DNA of 64,000 nucleotides from JAGTVG01 sp963820995 (GCA_963820995.1 CAWGCL010000004.1:124001-188000); one strand, 5' to 3'. Positions 49,956 through 61,087 are shown, numbered from the stretch's first letter. A program made the numbers and translations. The notes: a model not told the origin generated them from the letters alone.

Positions 49956-50993
49956 ATGATACAATTAAAGAAAATCGTTCAGAACAGAGTATTTCTTCAT
50001 GCCTTGTTCTGGACGGTTTCATTTTATATTCTTTTACAGCACTTTTCCATTTCGCAAAAGGTCACTATTATTGATTACTTGTTTACTGCCTTATTTCATA
50101 TCAGCATTTTATGTGCGGTATATATCAATCTATATTTTCTAATCCCCAGATTTTTAAACAAGCAGAATTATCTGAAATACATATTTTCACTTATGGCCCT
50201 GTTTGGATTATTCTATGGGATCCACATATTCACCTTTGACGTTCTCTCTGAACATATTTTTCCTAATTATTATCTGATTGTTTTCTACGATTATATAGAG
50301 CTTTTGAAATATTTTGCTGTATATCTAGGCCTTACTTCATTATTTTTCCTTTCAAAATCCTGGATTGATCTTGCTGATTCTAAAAAGAAATTGGTTGAAA
50401 AGGAAAAGGAACTTATATATAATGAACTTAAGGCTTTGAAAGCTCAGGTAAACCCGCATTTTTTGTTTAACAGCCTTAACAGCATTTATGCTCTTGCCAT
50501 TCAGAAATCTGATCAGGCACCTGAAGTGATATTGAAACTATCGAATGTTTTGAGGTATATGATCTATGAATCCAATGAACATGAAGTTGACCTAAATAAA
50601 GAAATTGATTTTATTAAGAACTACATTGACTTACAAAAATTGAGGACTAAAAATCCGGATACAATAACATTGAATATTAATGGTGAAATAAAGGAGCAGA
50701 AGCTTGCCCCCCTGATTTTAATAGTATTTATTGAAAACGCATTCAAACATGGGGTTAAGGGCGATACGGTCAATCAATTTATTCGAATAAATATAACTGT
50801 ATCGGATACCGAAATTCATTTTTTCTCTGAAAACAATATAGGCATGGTTGATGAAACAGAAAATAATGAATATAGTGGCCTGGGGCTGGAAAATGTAAAA
50901 CGGAGACTGGAATTATTATATCATGAAAATCATGAATTAAAATTGTTAGAAACTTCAGATACCTTTATTGTAGAATTGAGAATTTTATTATGA
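49956..50993 (+). CDS. LytS/AlgZ-type sensor histidine kinase
   Basis: This 345-residue protein has four membrane segments (about residues 12-32, 40-64, 76-96 and 106-132), a short coiled segment (KKKLVEKEKELIYNELKALK), the His_kinase domain with the phosphorylated histidine H168 in VNPHFLFNSLNSIYAL, and an ATPase domain with LIVFIENAFKHG (N box) and GLGLENVKRRLELLY. It lacks an extracytoplasmic sensor domain, so the membrane part senses the signal. Its stop overlaps the start of the response regulator gene (ATGA), as expected for a coupled pair. Confidence 0.93.
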   Translation: MIQLKKIVQNRVFLHALFWTVSFYILLQHFSISQKVTIIDYLFTALFHISILCAVYINLYFLIPRFLNKQNYLKYIFSLMALFGLFYGIHIFTFDVLSEHIFPNYYLIVFYDYIELLKYFAVYLGLTSLFFLSKSWIDLADSKKKLVEKEKELIYNELKALKAQVNPHFLFNSLNSIYALAIQKSDQAPEVILKLSNVLRYMIYESNEHEVDLNKEIDFIKNYIDLQKLRTKNPDTITLNINGEIKEQKLAPLILIVFIENAFKHGVKGDTVNQFIRINITVSDTEIHFFSENNIGMVDETENNEYSGLGLENVKRRLELLYHENHELKLLETSDTFIVELRILL

Positions 50994-51711
50994 CTATGTT
51001 ATCCTGTCTGATCGTAGATGATGAACCATTATCCCAGGAAGTTTTAAAAAAATTCGTGGATGATGCGCCTTTGTTGCAACTCAATGGAATTTGTTCAGAT
51101 GCCCTGGAAGCTCTTGAATTTCTGCGCCAAAATACCGTTGATCTGATTTTTCTGGATATCAATATGCCTAAATTATCTGGGATTAATTTTGTTAAAACAC
51201 TTGAAAATCCACCCCTGATCATTTTTACGACAGCTTATGCAGAATATGCGGTTGAAGGATTTGAACTGAATGCAGTGGATTATCTCCTGAAGCCAATTGC
51301 TTTTGACAGGTTCCTGAAGGCAGTGAATAAAGCTGTAGAATTGCAGCAAGCGTGGGAAATAATTGAAAGGAGTAAAAACGATTTGAATAAAGAGGAACCG
51401 GATTATCTCATGATCAGGTCAGATAAACGGATATATAAAATTAATATTGATGATCTGTATTATGTCCAGTCATACGGTGATTATGTTAAAATATATACAA
51501 AGGAAAAAGTGATTATCGCATCGGAGACACTCAAAAATATGGAACAATATCTTAAGAGCCCATTGTATCAGGATTCATAAATCATACATTGTCAACAAGG
51601 AAGGCTATTAAATATGTAGAAGGGAACCAGGTGAAAACACATGATATAATGCTACCGATCGGGCAGAAATACCGTGATGATTTTTTTAAGATATTTAAAG
51701 AGGGAAAATGA
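50990..51711 (+). CDS. LytTR-family response regulator (frameshifted)
   Basis: This is a CheY-like receiver with D10, D11, the phosphorylated D56 (LIFLDINMP) and K101 (LLKPIAFDRF), then a LytTR DNA-binding domain beginning YLMIRSDKRIYKINIDDLYY. The first frame stops at 51580, but bridging two breaks near 51576 and 51605 gives IHKSYIVNKE and IKYVEGNQVKTHDIMLPIGQ, ending with TGA at 51709-51711. The total is about 240 residues, a normal LytTR regulator. It is phosphorylated by the overlapping kinase. Without bridging, the DNA-binding domain would lose its last third. Confidence 0.85.
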
Positions 51712-51740
51712 GTGAAAATTTTTAAGAGTTCCGGAAAATA

Positions 51741-53333
51741 TCATTTTTCTGCTTCACCATAACCTCCTCCACCCGGCGTCAATATTGTTATGGTATCTCC
51801 TGGGTTAACATGCCTTGCATCGATCCCTTTCAGATTCTCAATTTTGCCATTTTTCCGGGTTAAATATTGCCTTCCTTTTTTGCCAGGCTGCCCACCCATT
51901 AATCCATATGGTAATTCCTTTCGGTGTTGGGTCAAAACCGTAATTTCTAAAGGTTCAAGAAAAGTAATTTCCCGCTCAATTCCATTTCCCCCTTTCCATA
52001 ATCCAGATCCTCCGGAATTTTTTCGAATACCAAAATGCTCCAATCTGACGGGGTATCGAAATTCAAGGATCTCAGGATCAGTAATCCTTGTATTTGTCAT
52101 ATGCTGGTGGACTGCATTTGCTCCATGATGGCCTTTCATAGCACCAGTGCCACCACCAATCGTTTCATAATAGCTGAACTTCGAATTTCCAAATAGAAAA
52201 TTGTTCATAGTACCCTGACTGCAGGCTGAGATGTTAAACGCTTTCAACAAAGTATCCACCAACCTCTGACTTGTTTCAGTATTTCCTCCTACCACAGCAG
52301 GACAATTGTGCAGATCATCAGGGAATGAAGGATTCAGGAATCCAGTGGGCAAATTGATGGAAACAGATCGCATCAATCCCTCATTTAGAGGAATGGCCTC
52401 ATCCACCAGTAAACGCAAAACATATAATACTGCACTTCTTACAATAGCGGGTGTGGCATTCATATTACCGGGATGTAATCCTGAAGATCCACTGAAATCA
52501 AATATCATTCCATTATCGCTTATGGAAACTGATACATTGATCCTGTGACCATCGTCCAGAAATTCCGTTGCTTTTAAGTCCTTTTTTTGAAATCCTTTTA
52601 AACCTCTTAACAAGGTTTGATTTGCATATTCCTTAAGGTACTCCATATAATATTGAATAGTAGAAGTACCATGCATACTGCATAGCTTCTTAAGGCTTTC
52701 AGATCCAGCCTGGATGGAGGCTAGAGATCCTGTTAGATCAGCAATGTTTTCTTCAATGCTCCTAGTCGGAAATGGATCACTGTTAAGTATGGCGGTTATT
52801 CCATCCCAATCAGCCTGCTCCTGCTCAACCAGGCAGAATGGAATGATCACCTTTCCCTCATCAAGTAAATTAGATGCATCAGGCGGCATAGAACCAGGTC
52901 TGCTTCCTCCAAGCTCAGCATGATGAGCACGGTTTGCAACAAATCCGGCAAGTATACCCTCTTCATCGAACACCGGTGCGATCAGGGTTATATCAGGAAG
53001 ATGTGATCCTCCATAACCAGGATGATTGGTAATAAAAACCTGATCAGGCTTCATTTCAAATTTCTTAATAATGCTTCTAACACATAAGCCCAATCCCCCG
53101 AGATGAACTGGTATGTGTGGTGCATTAACGATCAGCTCTCCCTTATTATCCAATAGAGCACAGGAATAGTCTAGTCTCTCCTTTATATTTACTGAAAATG
53201 AAGACCTGCGAAGCAATGCTCCCATTTCCTCAGCTAAAGAGATGTAACGGTTAGTAAAAAGTTCAATCTGGATTGCGTCATCAAAATTATATTGTGTAGA
53301 GCTGTTGTAGGAGATTTGATTTTTCTCCTGCAT
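51741..53333 (-). CDS. Hydantoinase B / oxoprolinase B subunit
   Basis: This 530-residue protein is HyuB/OXP-B like: it starts with the conserved IQIELFTNRYISLAEEMG and LRRSSFSVNIKERLDYSCAL, continues with HIPVHLGGLGLCV, FITNHPGYGGSHLPDITLI and EGKVIIPFCLVEQ, and ends with HVNPGDTITILTPGGGGYG, the family's C-terminal signature. It works with the A subunit encoded immediately upstream, which it overlaps by 47 bp in another frame. In eukaryotes the two are fused (OPLAH). The pair hydrolyses 5-oxoproline or N-substituted hydantoins with ATP. Whether this gene is separate or part of a broken fusion is unclear. Confidence 0.9.
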   Translation of the reverse strand: MQEKNQISYNSSTQYNFDDAIQIELFTNRYISLAEEMGALLRRSSFSVNIKERLDYSCALLDNKGELIVNAPHIPVHLGGLGLCVRSIIKKFEMKPDQVFITNHPGYGGSHLPDITLIAPVFDEEGILAGFVANRAHHAELGGSRPGSMPPDASNLLDEGKVIIPFCLVEQEQADWDGITAILNSDPFPTRSIEENIADLTGSLASIQAGSESLKKLCSMHGTSTIQYYMEYLKEYANQTLLRGLKGFQKKDLKATEFLDDGHRINVSVSISDNGMIFDFSGSSGLHPGNMNATPAIVRSAVLYVLRLLVDEAIPLNEGLMRSVSINLPTGFLNPSFPDDLHNCPAVVGGNTETSQRLVDTLLKAFNISACSQGTMNNFLFGNSKFSYYETIGGGTGAMKGHHGANAVHQHMTNTRITDPEILEFRYPVRLEHFGIRKNSGGSGLWKGGNGIEREITFLEPLEITVLTQHRKELPYGLMGGQPGKKGRQYLTRKNGKIENLKGIDARHVNPGDTITILTPGGGGYGEAEK

Positions 53334-55539
53334 GGAATTCCATTTCAGCTTGGTTATGAATATTAATAGTCAGATACCAGGATTTCTTGACCATTAATGC
53401 ACTGAATTTGCTTATTATCAGTGCTGGGCCTTTAATTTTTGCTCCTGGATTAAGTTCCTCCCAGACAAAAACCGGAACATCTTCCCAGGAACTGCCGAAC
53501 CAGGATTTCTGGTATTTTAAAGGATGCGGAAAATTCTCGACAAGCTGGTCTAGGGTGATACCTTTCTTTATCGTCTTTTTCAGCTGCAATAACTTTTATT
53601 GACTCTATCTCTAAGTCCCTGTTCTCAATCCAATGGCCATATATCTTTTCATATTTATTTCTGAATGTTTCAGGAATGTTATCGGGATCTTCATAAATGA
53701 TTTCCAATGATGTTTCCTGTCCGATAAACCTGGCATAGATTAAAACCTCCCGAATGTAAATATTCTTTTCAGGGATATTTTCCTTTTTCATCATTTCGAT
53801 GGCCTGATCACCTATGTTCCGGATAATTTCCCGGAGCTTTTCTTTTACTGATTTATATGATTTAAGTACCTGTTTAATAGCAAATCTCTCAATTCTGGCA
53901 TTTCCCATACCCACAGCACTTAACAATCCGGCTTCGTAAGGCACTGACTACTTTATTGATTGACAAGGATCTCAGCAATGTCACAAGCATGCTGGCCCCC
54001 AGCTCCTCCAAAAGAGATCAGGGAATATTCAGATGGATCGTATCCTTTGTTGATGGATATTTTTCGTATGGCTGTAGCCATGGTTTCATTGACTATTCGA
54101 AGAAATCCTTCAAGTAGTGATTCAGGATTTTTTTGTATTGATTGAGCATCTATAATCAAAGTATTAAATGCATCCCTGGCTAAAGCCTTATTTACAGGAA
54201 TCCCGAAATTATTTTCATCCAATCGACCAAGAAGCAGATTAACATCGGTTATGGTTAGCGGTCCGTTTGCGCCATAACAGGCCGGCCCCGGTTCAGAGCC
54301 AGCACTCTCAGGGCCAACAGAGAATTTCATACCATCATATGAACAGATAGATCCTCCTCCACTGGCTACCGTTTCAATACAAAGAGAAGGACTCACTATT
54401 GTTGCTCCTCCCACCCTGGTTTCATATTGATATTCATATTTTCCATCAAACCGGGCAACATCTGTACTAGTGCCTCCCATATCAAATGATATTATCCTGG
54501 GAATATTAGCTTTTCGGGCAACTTCGGCCGCCCCGACAATACCTCCGGCTGGTCCGCTGAAAAGACTGTCTTTGGGTAAGAAATGTTTATAATCCACAAG
54601 ACCCCCTGCACTTGTCATAACCTTCAGGTTTCCATCAGGAATATTTTCGAATACATTTAGCAAGTATTTCCTGACTTTTGGATCGAGATAGGCGTTTACT
54701 ATAGAAGTTTCAGTTCGATTTAGATAATTAATAACAGGTGCTATTTTTGCAGAACTTGTTATATATTTAAATCCCGCTTTTTTTAATTTACGTAGAACAA
54801 GTTCCTCATGGGACGGATTTAAATAGCTATGTAGAAAGGAAATGGCAATGGATTCGGTTTTATTTTTTTGGAGCTTTTTGATTAGATCATTTATATTAGA
54901 TTCATCCAGTTTTTTTATACAAACTCCCTTTGCAGAAATCCGTTCGCTAACTTCGTATACCTTTTCATAAAGAAGTTCTTTCTTCGGAATATTTAAACTG
55001 AATATATCAGGCCGCTGTTGATTTCCAATAAGTAGCAGATCCTTAAATCCACTGCTTACGATCAATAAAGTACGCGCACCAGTCCTTTCAAGCAATGCAT
55101 TTGTTCCAATTGTAGAACCCAGCCGCATGCTGATCAATGGGAGTTTTTTATTCAATGGTGTACCTGTTACCAATCTTACCGCAAGTATCGGCGCTTGCTC
55201 ACCAGAAGATATCTCAAAATCCCGGATTGTTTTTAATTGTATTTCAACAGCTTGATCGACCGTTATTGTTTGTTTTGAGAAATCAACTTGATGAATTTTC
55301 AAGGGAGGGTGTTTTTTCCCAAGGATCCTGAAATCATATCCTTTAAAAATACTTTTTTGGGTATCCCAATTTATTTTAATCTTAAAAGTCGAGGGTGCAA
55401 TTTGCTCAAGGATCCTGCCCCGGAGTGCGCTTTTACTCAAAACCTTTAGCCTATATCTATAGCCAATCGGATCATGGGCAATGCAATCTGTAAATGTACC
55501 ACCCGTGTCAATCCAGATTTTCCAGACACCATTGATCAT
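53287..55539 (-). CDS. Hydantoinase A / oxoprolinase A subunit (frameshifted)
   Basis: Three frames (53953-55539, 53450-53944, 53287-53589) give about 750 residues. The N-terminal part has the actin-like ATPase motif IWIDTGGTFTDCIAHDP, GSTIGTNALLERTGAR and IPRIISFDMGGTSTDVARF, and then ESAGSEPGPACYG. The end of the first piece (GGAGGQHACDIAEIL) joins PYEAGLLSAVGMG in the second. The third (VFVWEELNPGAKIKGPALI) closes the domain. Breaks lie near 53950 and 53580 (A-rich). This is the ATP-binding subunit for 5-oxoproline or hydantoin ring opening. Its start overlaps the GT9 gene by 4 bp, so it may be translated with it. Confidence 0.88.
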
Positions 55540-56573
55540 GAGACAGGGATATAATTCTGATCAGGTAGACTGAAATTCAGCGGATTCTCTTTCATACATT
55601 TGAAATGATCCCTTGGACATTCTTTACGTCCGGATTTTGAACATGGCCGGCAATTAAGTTTCGTGTTTTCCAGTATATAGAACCGTGTACCATAAGAATA
55701 GAAATTATTAGGTACGGTTCCGCCCCAGATACTGAAAATAGTTTTCTTAAAGGCAGCTGCTAAATGGGTTAATCCTGTGTCATGCCCAAATACATAATCT
55801 GCTTGTTTAACGACTGAAGCCGACTGACCGATACTGTATTTCCCACAAGCATTATAAATGATTGTCCGCTTATCGAGTTTATGAAGCCCTTCTTCAAATG
55901 TTGCGTTAGCTTTTGATTTATTGAAGAAATCTGCAAGCTTTTCCCCAGCTTCATAATCCTCTTTGCTGCCAATCAAAATAACCGGGCGGTTGATCTTATC
56001 ACAAAGTTCTACCATCTTTTCAAAGGGAAGAATCTTTGTATAACCTGAACCACCAATTACAAAGGCAATATATCCTTTCCGGAAATCCTCAGGCAGGTTA
56101 TTAACATCTATTTCTTCATGAGAAGGTATCACATAATCCAATCCCTGATCGTCGTTTTGCACTCCCAGTACCTTCACTGTATCCATATACCGGTCAACAA
56201 CATGACAATTGGGCATAAAATTGATCTGGAATTTTGTAAAGAAAAATCGCTGGATCCAAAGTTTATTATAGGAAGCTGATTTGACGCGCAGTTTAAATTT
56301 GATCATGAAAGATCGGATGTTTTTGTGAAGATCGACCACAAAGTCATACTTCTCACCTTTTAACTGTCCGATAAGTGAACCAAGGTCATCTTCAAGATAA
56401 AAAAGCTTATCGATATAAGGATTGGATTCTACGAGAGATCTGTATTGTATCTTGGTGCAATAATGGAGTTCGATATCATCTAATTGTTTTTTCAGACATC
56501 TTACAACAGGTGTGGTCCAGATGATATCACCTATAGAGCTTAATCGGATAACGAGTATTTTTCTTTTAGACAT
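55536..56573 (-). CDS. GT9 (heptosyltransferase-like) glycosyltransferase
   Basis: This 345-residue protein has the GT9 N-terminal motif ILVIRLSSIGDIIWTTPVV, the donor-site region YIAFVIGGSGYTKILPFEKMVEL and the C-terminal FGHDTGLTHLAAAF. It then has a four-cysteine tail (NCRPCSKSGRKECPRDHFKC), typical of one Bacteroidota GT9 subgroup and perhaps zinc-binding. It transfers heptose or another sugar to the core of lipooligosaccharide at the inner membrane. It overlaps the hydantoinase A gene by 4 bp, and the flavoprotein gene lies upstream on the same strand. Confidence 0.9.
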   Translation of the reverse strand: MSKRKILVIRLSSIGDIIWTTPVVRCLKKQLDDIELHYCTKIQYRSLVESNPYIDKLFYLEDDLGSLIGQLKGEKYDFVVDLHKNIRSFMIKFKLRVKSASYNKLWIQRFFFTKFQINFMPNCHVVDRYMDTVKVLGVQNDDQGLDYVIPSHEEIDVNNLPEDFRKGYIAFVIGGSGYTKILPFEKMVELCDKINRPVILIGSKEDYEAGEKLADFFNKSKANATFEEGLHKLDKRTIIYNACGKYSIGQSASVVKQADYVFGHDTGLTHLAAAFKKTIFSIWGGTVPNNFYSYGTRFYILENTKLNCRPCSKSGRKECPRDHFKCMKENPLNFSLPDQNYIPVS

Positions 56574-56642
56574 GGGTATTCATTTCCTCAATTCCAAATC
56601 TACTCAATCTTGCCGGAATGATGTAATTTCAAAATTTCAATC

Positions 56643-57875
56643 CTATTTAATATTAAATATCATTTTAGTCATGAGTTCAAAGCCACTCCATCTTTTTTTA
56701 GGAATATGCCCATTAATGATATTGAATAAAAGTTCCTGAAGATCCGGATTATTTGTTACCCTGTTAAATAGAAAGGACATTAAACTGGGATATCGGGCAA
56801 TATTCTGCATCATCGCACTGAATCTGAGTGTGGTGCCCAATTTATCGTATACCATCCGGTCATACCTGGTATTGAACTTAGCAGAGAAGTTGTCGTTTTC
56901 CAGGCATCTCAAAGCATGTTCCGCAGCAAACTTTCCGCTATACATAGCATGACCGATCCCTTCACCGAATAAAGGTTCAATTAAATTAGCCGAATCCCCT
57001 GCTAACAGATAGTGATCTCCTGAAATACTTCTCTTTTTACCTCCCAAAGAAAGCGGGAAGCCACTTATATCCGATACCTGCCTGGCATTTTTAAATCGTT
57101 CCCTGAAATATGGATTGTCGTTAATATAGTTATTCAGCATTTGCCGGAGGTCTATTTTCCTTTTCGAAAGGATATCGCTTCGTAAGCCTAGCCCGACATT
57201 TGCCTGATTTTCAGTTAGAGGGAAAATCCAAAGATATCCGGGTGCAAGTTCCTTTAAAAAATGAAGTTCAATATATCCTTCAGGATTCAACCCTTCTACG
57301 TTTTCAAAATATGCGCGGAGACCTGCGGCCATGTGTTTTCTGGGGAGTCTTTTACCATTTAATTTATGGACAAGTGCATGTTGTGAGCCCGAAGCAAGGA
57401 TAACTAGTTTTGCTTTTAAAGAAATTTCATCTGAACTGATAATATTAACTCCTCCTTCATCTTTACGGAGGTCCGTGGCATTCTTATTCTGTATGATCTC
57501 AATGCACTTATTATTTTTTATTTCTTCATAAAGAAAATTATCAAAATCTGTCCTGCGACACAGGGCCACTTCAGTCATTTTATCTCCAATCTTATTTACT
57601 GCCTTAATGGTTACTTTTTGATGATCGGGACCGAAAAAATGAACACCAGAGCCAATTAATTTCTTTTTTGAGTTGGCAAAACGATCAAATAGATCCGCGT
57701 CCATTTGTTTTAATACTGAAAGGCCAAACCCTCCTATACAATCTCCACAAATTTTGTCCCTTGGAAATGATCTTTTCTCAATTAATGTCACAGGGATCTT
57801 ATTTTTTGCCAGGAAAAAAGCAGCTGTCATTCCTGCCGGACCGGCCCCAATTATAGTAACACTACTTTCCTTCAT
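56643..57875 (-). CDS. Geranylgeranyl-reductase-family flavoprotein
   Basis: This 410-residue FAD protein has an N-terminal GAGPAGMTAAFFLAKNKIPV (GxGxxG fingerprint), the redox/substrate region KICGDCIGG, and the FAD-binding GDSANLIEPLFGEGIGHAM near residue 290. This is the GGR/CrtI-like family that reduces or hydroxylates isoprenoid and quinone-like substrates, using a reduced nicotinamide donor. In Bacteroidota it is usually of unknown substrate. It is divergent from the AsmA gene with a 106-bp gap. Confidence 0.88.
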   Translation of the reverse strand: MKESSVTIIGAGPAGMTAAFFLAKNKIPVTLIEKRSFPRDKICGDCIGGFGLSVLKQMDADLFDRFANSKKKLIGSGVHFFGPDHQKVTIKAVNKIGDKMTEVALCRRTDFDNFLYEEIKNNKCIEIIQNKNATDLRKDEGGVNIISSDEISLKAKLVILASGSQHALVHKLNGKRLPRKHMAAGLRAYFENVEGLNPEGYIELHFLKELAPGYLWIFPLTENQANVGLGLRSDILSKRKIDLRQMLNNYINDNPYFRERFKNARQVSDISGFPLSLGGKKRSISGDHYLLAGDSANLIEPLFGEGIGHAMYSGKFAAEHALRCLENDNFSAKFNTRYDRMVYDKLGTTLRFSAMMQNIARYPSLMSFLFNRVTNNPDLQELLFNIINGHIPKKRWSGFELMTKMIFNIK

Positions 57876-57981
57876 ACAAAATCTTCAAACTTTTAATTTA
57901 AATTACAATGTAAGTTTAATTAAATCCTTGCTGAAGCGTTATATATAATAGTATCTAATTTAGCAGATCATTTTACGAGCT

Positions 57982-60607
57982 ATGAAAAAAATACTTCTTA
58001 ATTCTAATAATCGTTCTTGTTGTTCTGACAGGGGCCGTAATTGCTATTCCTTTAATATTCAAGGATGATATTAAATCCGCCATTGATTCAGAGATATCAA
58101 AAAATATTGAGGCAAGTGTTTATTTCGATGCAAACAAGATCGGAGTTTCCATTATCAGGAACTTTCCGAATATCACTTTAACCCTGGAAGATTTTGGAAT
58201 CGTAGGAGTGGGGATTTTTGAAAATGATACCCTGGCGGCTGTTGATGCTTTTGACCTCACCATTGATTTAAAAAGCCTGATATCAGGAGATCAAATAAAA
58301 CTCAAATCAATCAACCTGATAAATCCAAGAATTGTAGTACTGGTTCATGAAGATGGTCAGGCAAACTACAATATCATGATAGAAAATGATGCAGAGCTTA
58401 AAGAAGAACAGGTGGAGGAGAAAGAGGAAATGGAAATCTCCATAGATAATTGGAATATCGAGAATGGAAAGGTAGTCTATTACGATTATGCTAGTAATTT
58501 TCTTATGGCCCTTGATGGATTAAACCATACAGGATCGGGTGATTTTTCAATGGAGGTTTTTGATATTAATACTTCCACTTCCATCGATAGAATGATGGCA
58601 AGTTACAATGATATTGAATATTTGAAAAACAAGGAACTAAAGGCTGATCTGGTGCTTCATGTAGACCTGGCAAATAATCAGTATTCGTTTGGGCAAAATA
58701 CCATTTCAATTAATGATTTCAATTTTGGTTTTGAAGGTTTCCTGGAAATATTATCAGACCATTATAATATGGATATCACCTACCGCGGGAGAAATAATTC
58801 AGTAAAAAGCATATTGTCACTTATTCCAAGGGCCTATTCTGAAGACTTTAAAGATATTCATGCGGAAGGCATATTGGATTTCCAGGGACATGTAAAAGGT
58901 ATCTATAGTGAACAACAGAAAAAGAATCCATCATTCAATTTTCATATGTCGACTGAGAATGGTTTAATACAGTATCCTGACCTTCCGGAAGCTTTGGAAA
59001 AAATCCGGTTTGATCTTATTGTGGATAATAAATCCGGGGAATTTGAACAAACTGTTGTCGACTTTAAAGGGATTCATTTAGAAATAGGAGACAATCCGCT
59101 TGATGCCTCTGTAAAGATCAACAATTTATCTGATTATGATTTGCAAGCAAGTATAAATGCAGATTTAGACCTGAATAATATTATTAAAATATTTCCTATT
59201 GAAGAAACGGAACTCAGTGGTAAAATTAAAGCTGATTTGAAAATCGAAGGCGTGTATGATACTGTAAATCATACGATACCTGTATCTGGTAAGATACGAG
59301 TTGATAATATGCAATACCGTTCCAAAGATTTATCGCAGGGCTTAAGTATTCAATCATCCGATGTTGAATTTAGTGATAAACGTATTGATGTGAAAACCTT
59401 TGACGGGAACATTGGTAATAGTGATCTATCATTGAAGGGGTACGTCGAAAATTATTTAGACTACCTGATACATGAAAATGCCTTATTATCGGGGAAGTTT
59501 GATTTTAATTCAAACATATTTGATGTGAATGAATTGTTATCAGAAGAAGACAAGAATGTAGATGAAAAATCAGAATTTGAAACAATCGAAGATTCTACCA
59601 TTACTGAAAGCTATAACATTCCTCAAAACATAGATTTTGTTCTGGAAACGAAAATCAATAAGGTACTGTATGACAACCTGGAACTTAAAGATTTTGCAGG
59701 TCAGGTTCTTATCCGAAATGGAGCAATTTATTTCAATGAAGTCGGATTTTCCTCCCTTGGTGGCCTTTTTAAAATGGCTGGATCTTATGATACCAAACCA
59801 GTGAAAAACTCAATTTTTGATTTTAACCTGGAAATTGGGAAGCTTTCAATTCCTGAGTCTTATAAGCACTTTATTACAGTCCAAATGCTTGCACCTATAG
59901 CCGAGATTATGGATGGAAGTTTTTCATCAAACCTCAAGTTTAAGGGAGAGTTGGGTCAGGATTTATCACCCGATTTGTCTACACTATCCGGGACAGGTAT
60001 TTTGAACATAGCAAATGCCGCAATAAGAGGATCTGAGTCCAAAGTAATTTCAGGAATTACGAATGTATCAAAACTAACAAGCCAGAGTGCCAATGTGAGC
60101 CTGACTAATGTCGTTTTATATTCTGAAATCGAAAATGGGAGAGTCTTTGTTCAGCCTTTCAATGTCAATTTCGGTGAAAATAATGCACTTATAGCGGGAA
60201 GCAATGGACTCGATGGCTCTCTTGATTATAACATAAAACTAGATGTTCCGCAGGAAATCATTAAAACAGCAGGTTCTCTCCTATCTTCTATCTCCGGCCA
60301 GGAAATTAATATGAATTCAGAAGATGTAAAGCTTAACCTGAAAGTCGGTGGGAATTATAATAATCCTAAGATTAGCATCCTTGGTGCAGAAGTTGGTGAA
60401 AATAAGCAGGCAGCAGAGGAAGCTCTTAAAGCGACGGTAGAAGCCGAAAAAGAAAAGGCTATGGAAGAAGCTGAAAAGTTATTGGATGCTCAAAAAGAAA
60501 AAGCACCGGAAGAGGTTCAAAAAATTCTTGAAGAACATGAAGAGGAAATTGAAGAAGCCAAAGATAAGTTGAAGAAGTTCTTTAAGAAAGATGGCGGGAA
60601 ACAGTGA
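57982..60607 (+). CDS. AsmA-family envelope protein (N-terminal frameshift)
   Basis: The main frame covers about 800 residues from 58208. ATG 57982 starts another frame whose A7 run (57985-57991) is one base too long. Deleting one A gives MKKYFLILIIVLVVLTGAV, a clean membrane anchor, and about 874 residues in all. The body is the long repeated beta-rich AsmA pattern (GDNPLDASVKINNLSDYDLQ; ELSGKIKADLKIEG; FFKMA-like GGLFKMAGSYD), and the tail after about 800 is a charged helical segment (EAEKEKAMEEAEKLLDAQKE). Such proteins form a hydrophobic groove and are linked to phospholipid transport and outer-membrane assembly. The GTG at 58208 is not the real start. Confidence 0.88.
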
Positions 60608-60626
60608 TGAACTAAAAATCTGAGCT

Positions 60627-61076
60627 TTATTTTTTAGATTTAAGGCGGATCCTGGTTCGCGCTACATCCACTTCAGTGATCGGATCTTTGATTTTAGCGA
60701 AATTAGTTCTGATGTAAGTAAGTACGGCAGCAATTTCTTTATTTGTCAAATAATCAGCTTTTGGCATTTCATCTTCATAGGCAATGCCATTAACGACAAT
60801 TTCTTTCGTCATACCGTTTATAATGATCTCAACGAGGTGGTCCTTATCTGATCCTACCCATTCTGCATTTTTTAAAGTTGGGTAGATATTGGGAACACCT
60901 TCCCCATTCTCCTGATGGCATTCCATACAATGTTTCTTATAGACCATCATACCATCCACTTTCACCTCTTTCGAAGAAGTACTTTTAGATGTGGATTTTG
61001 CAGCAGGCGTATTGTTATTACCACTGCTACAACCGGCTAAAATAATCCACATTAATCCTATCAAGAATATCCTCAT
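60627..61076 (-). CDS. c-type cytochrome lipoprotein
   Basis: I set the start at ATG 61076, giving 149 residues with a lipoprotein signal (IILAGC, Cys16). An upstream frame from 61124 overlaps the arginine deiminase gene. After a Ser/Thr/Lys-rich linker, the mature domain has the haem motif CMECH (C50, C53, H54) with QENGEG, and the sixth ligand methionine in EDEMPKADYLT. This is a class I monohaem cytochrome anchored to the membrane and facing the periplasm, able to carry electrons. It lies 11 bp after the arginine deiminase gene; no functional link is clear. Confidence 0.9.
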   Translation of the reverse strand: MRIFLIGLMWIILAGCSSGNNNTPAAKSTSKSTSSKEVKVDGMMVYKKHCMECHQENGEGVPNIYPTLKNAEWVGSDKDHLVEIIINGMTKEIVVNGIAYEDEMPKADYLTNKEIAAVLTYIRTNFAKIKDPITEVDVARTRIRLKSKK

Positions 61077-61087
61077 AGAATGCAAAC

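Noticed and set aside
58208..60607. AsmA gene starting at GTG 58208
   Set aside because: It would lose the membrane anchor, which is visible upstream once the A7 run is corrected.
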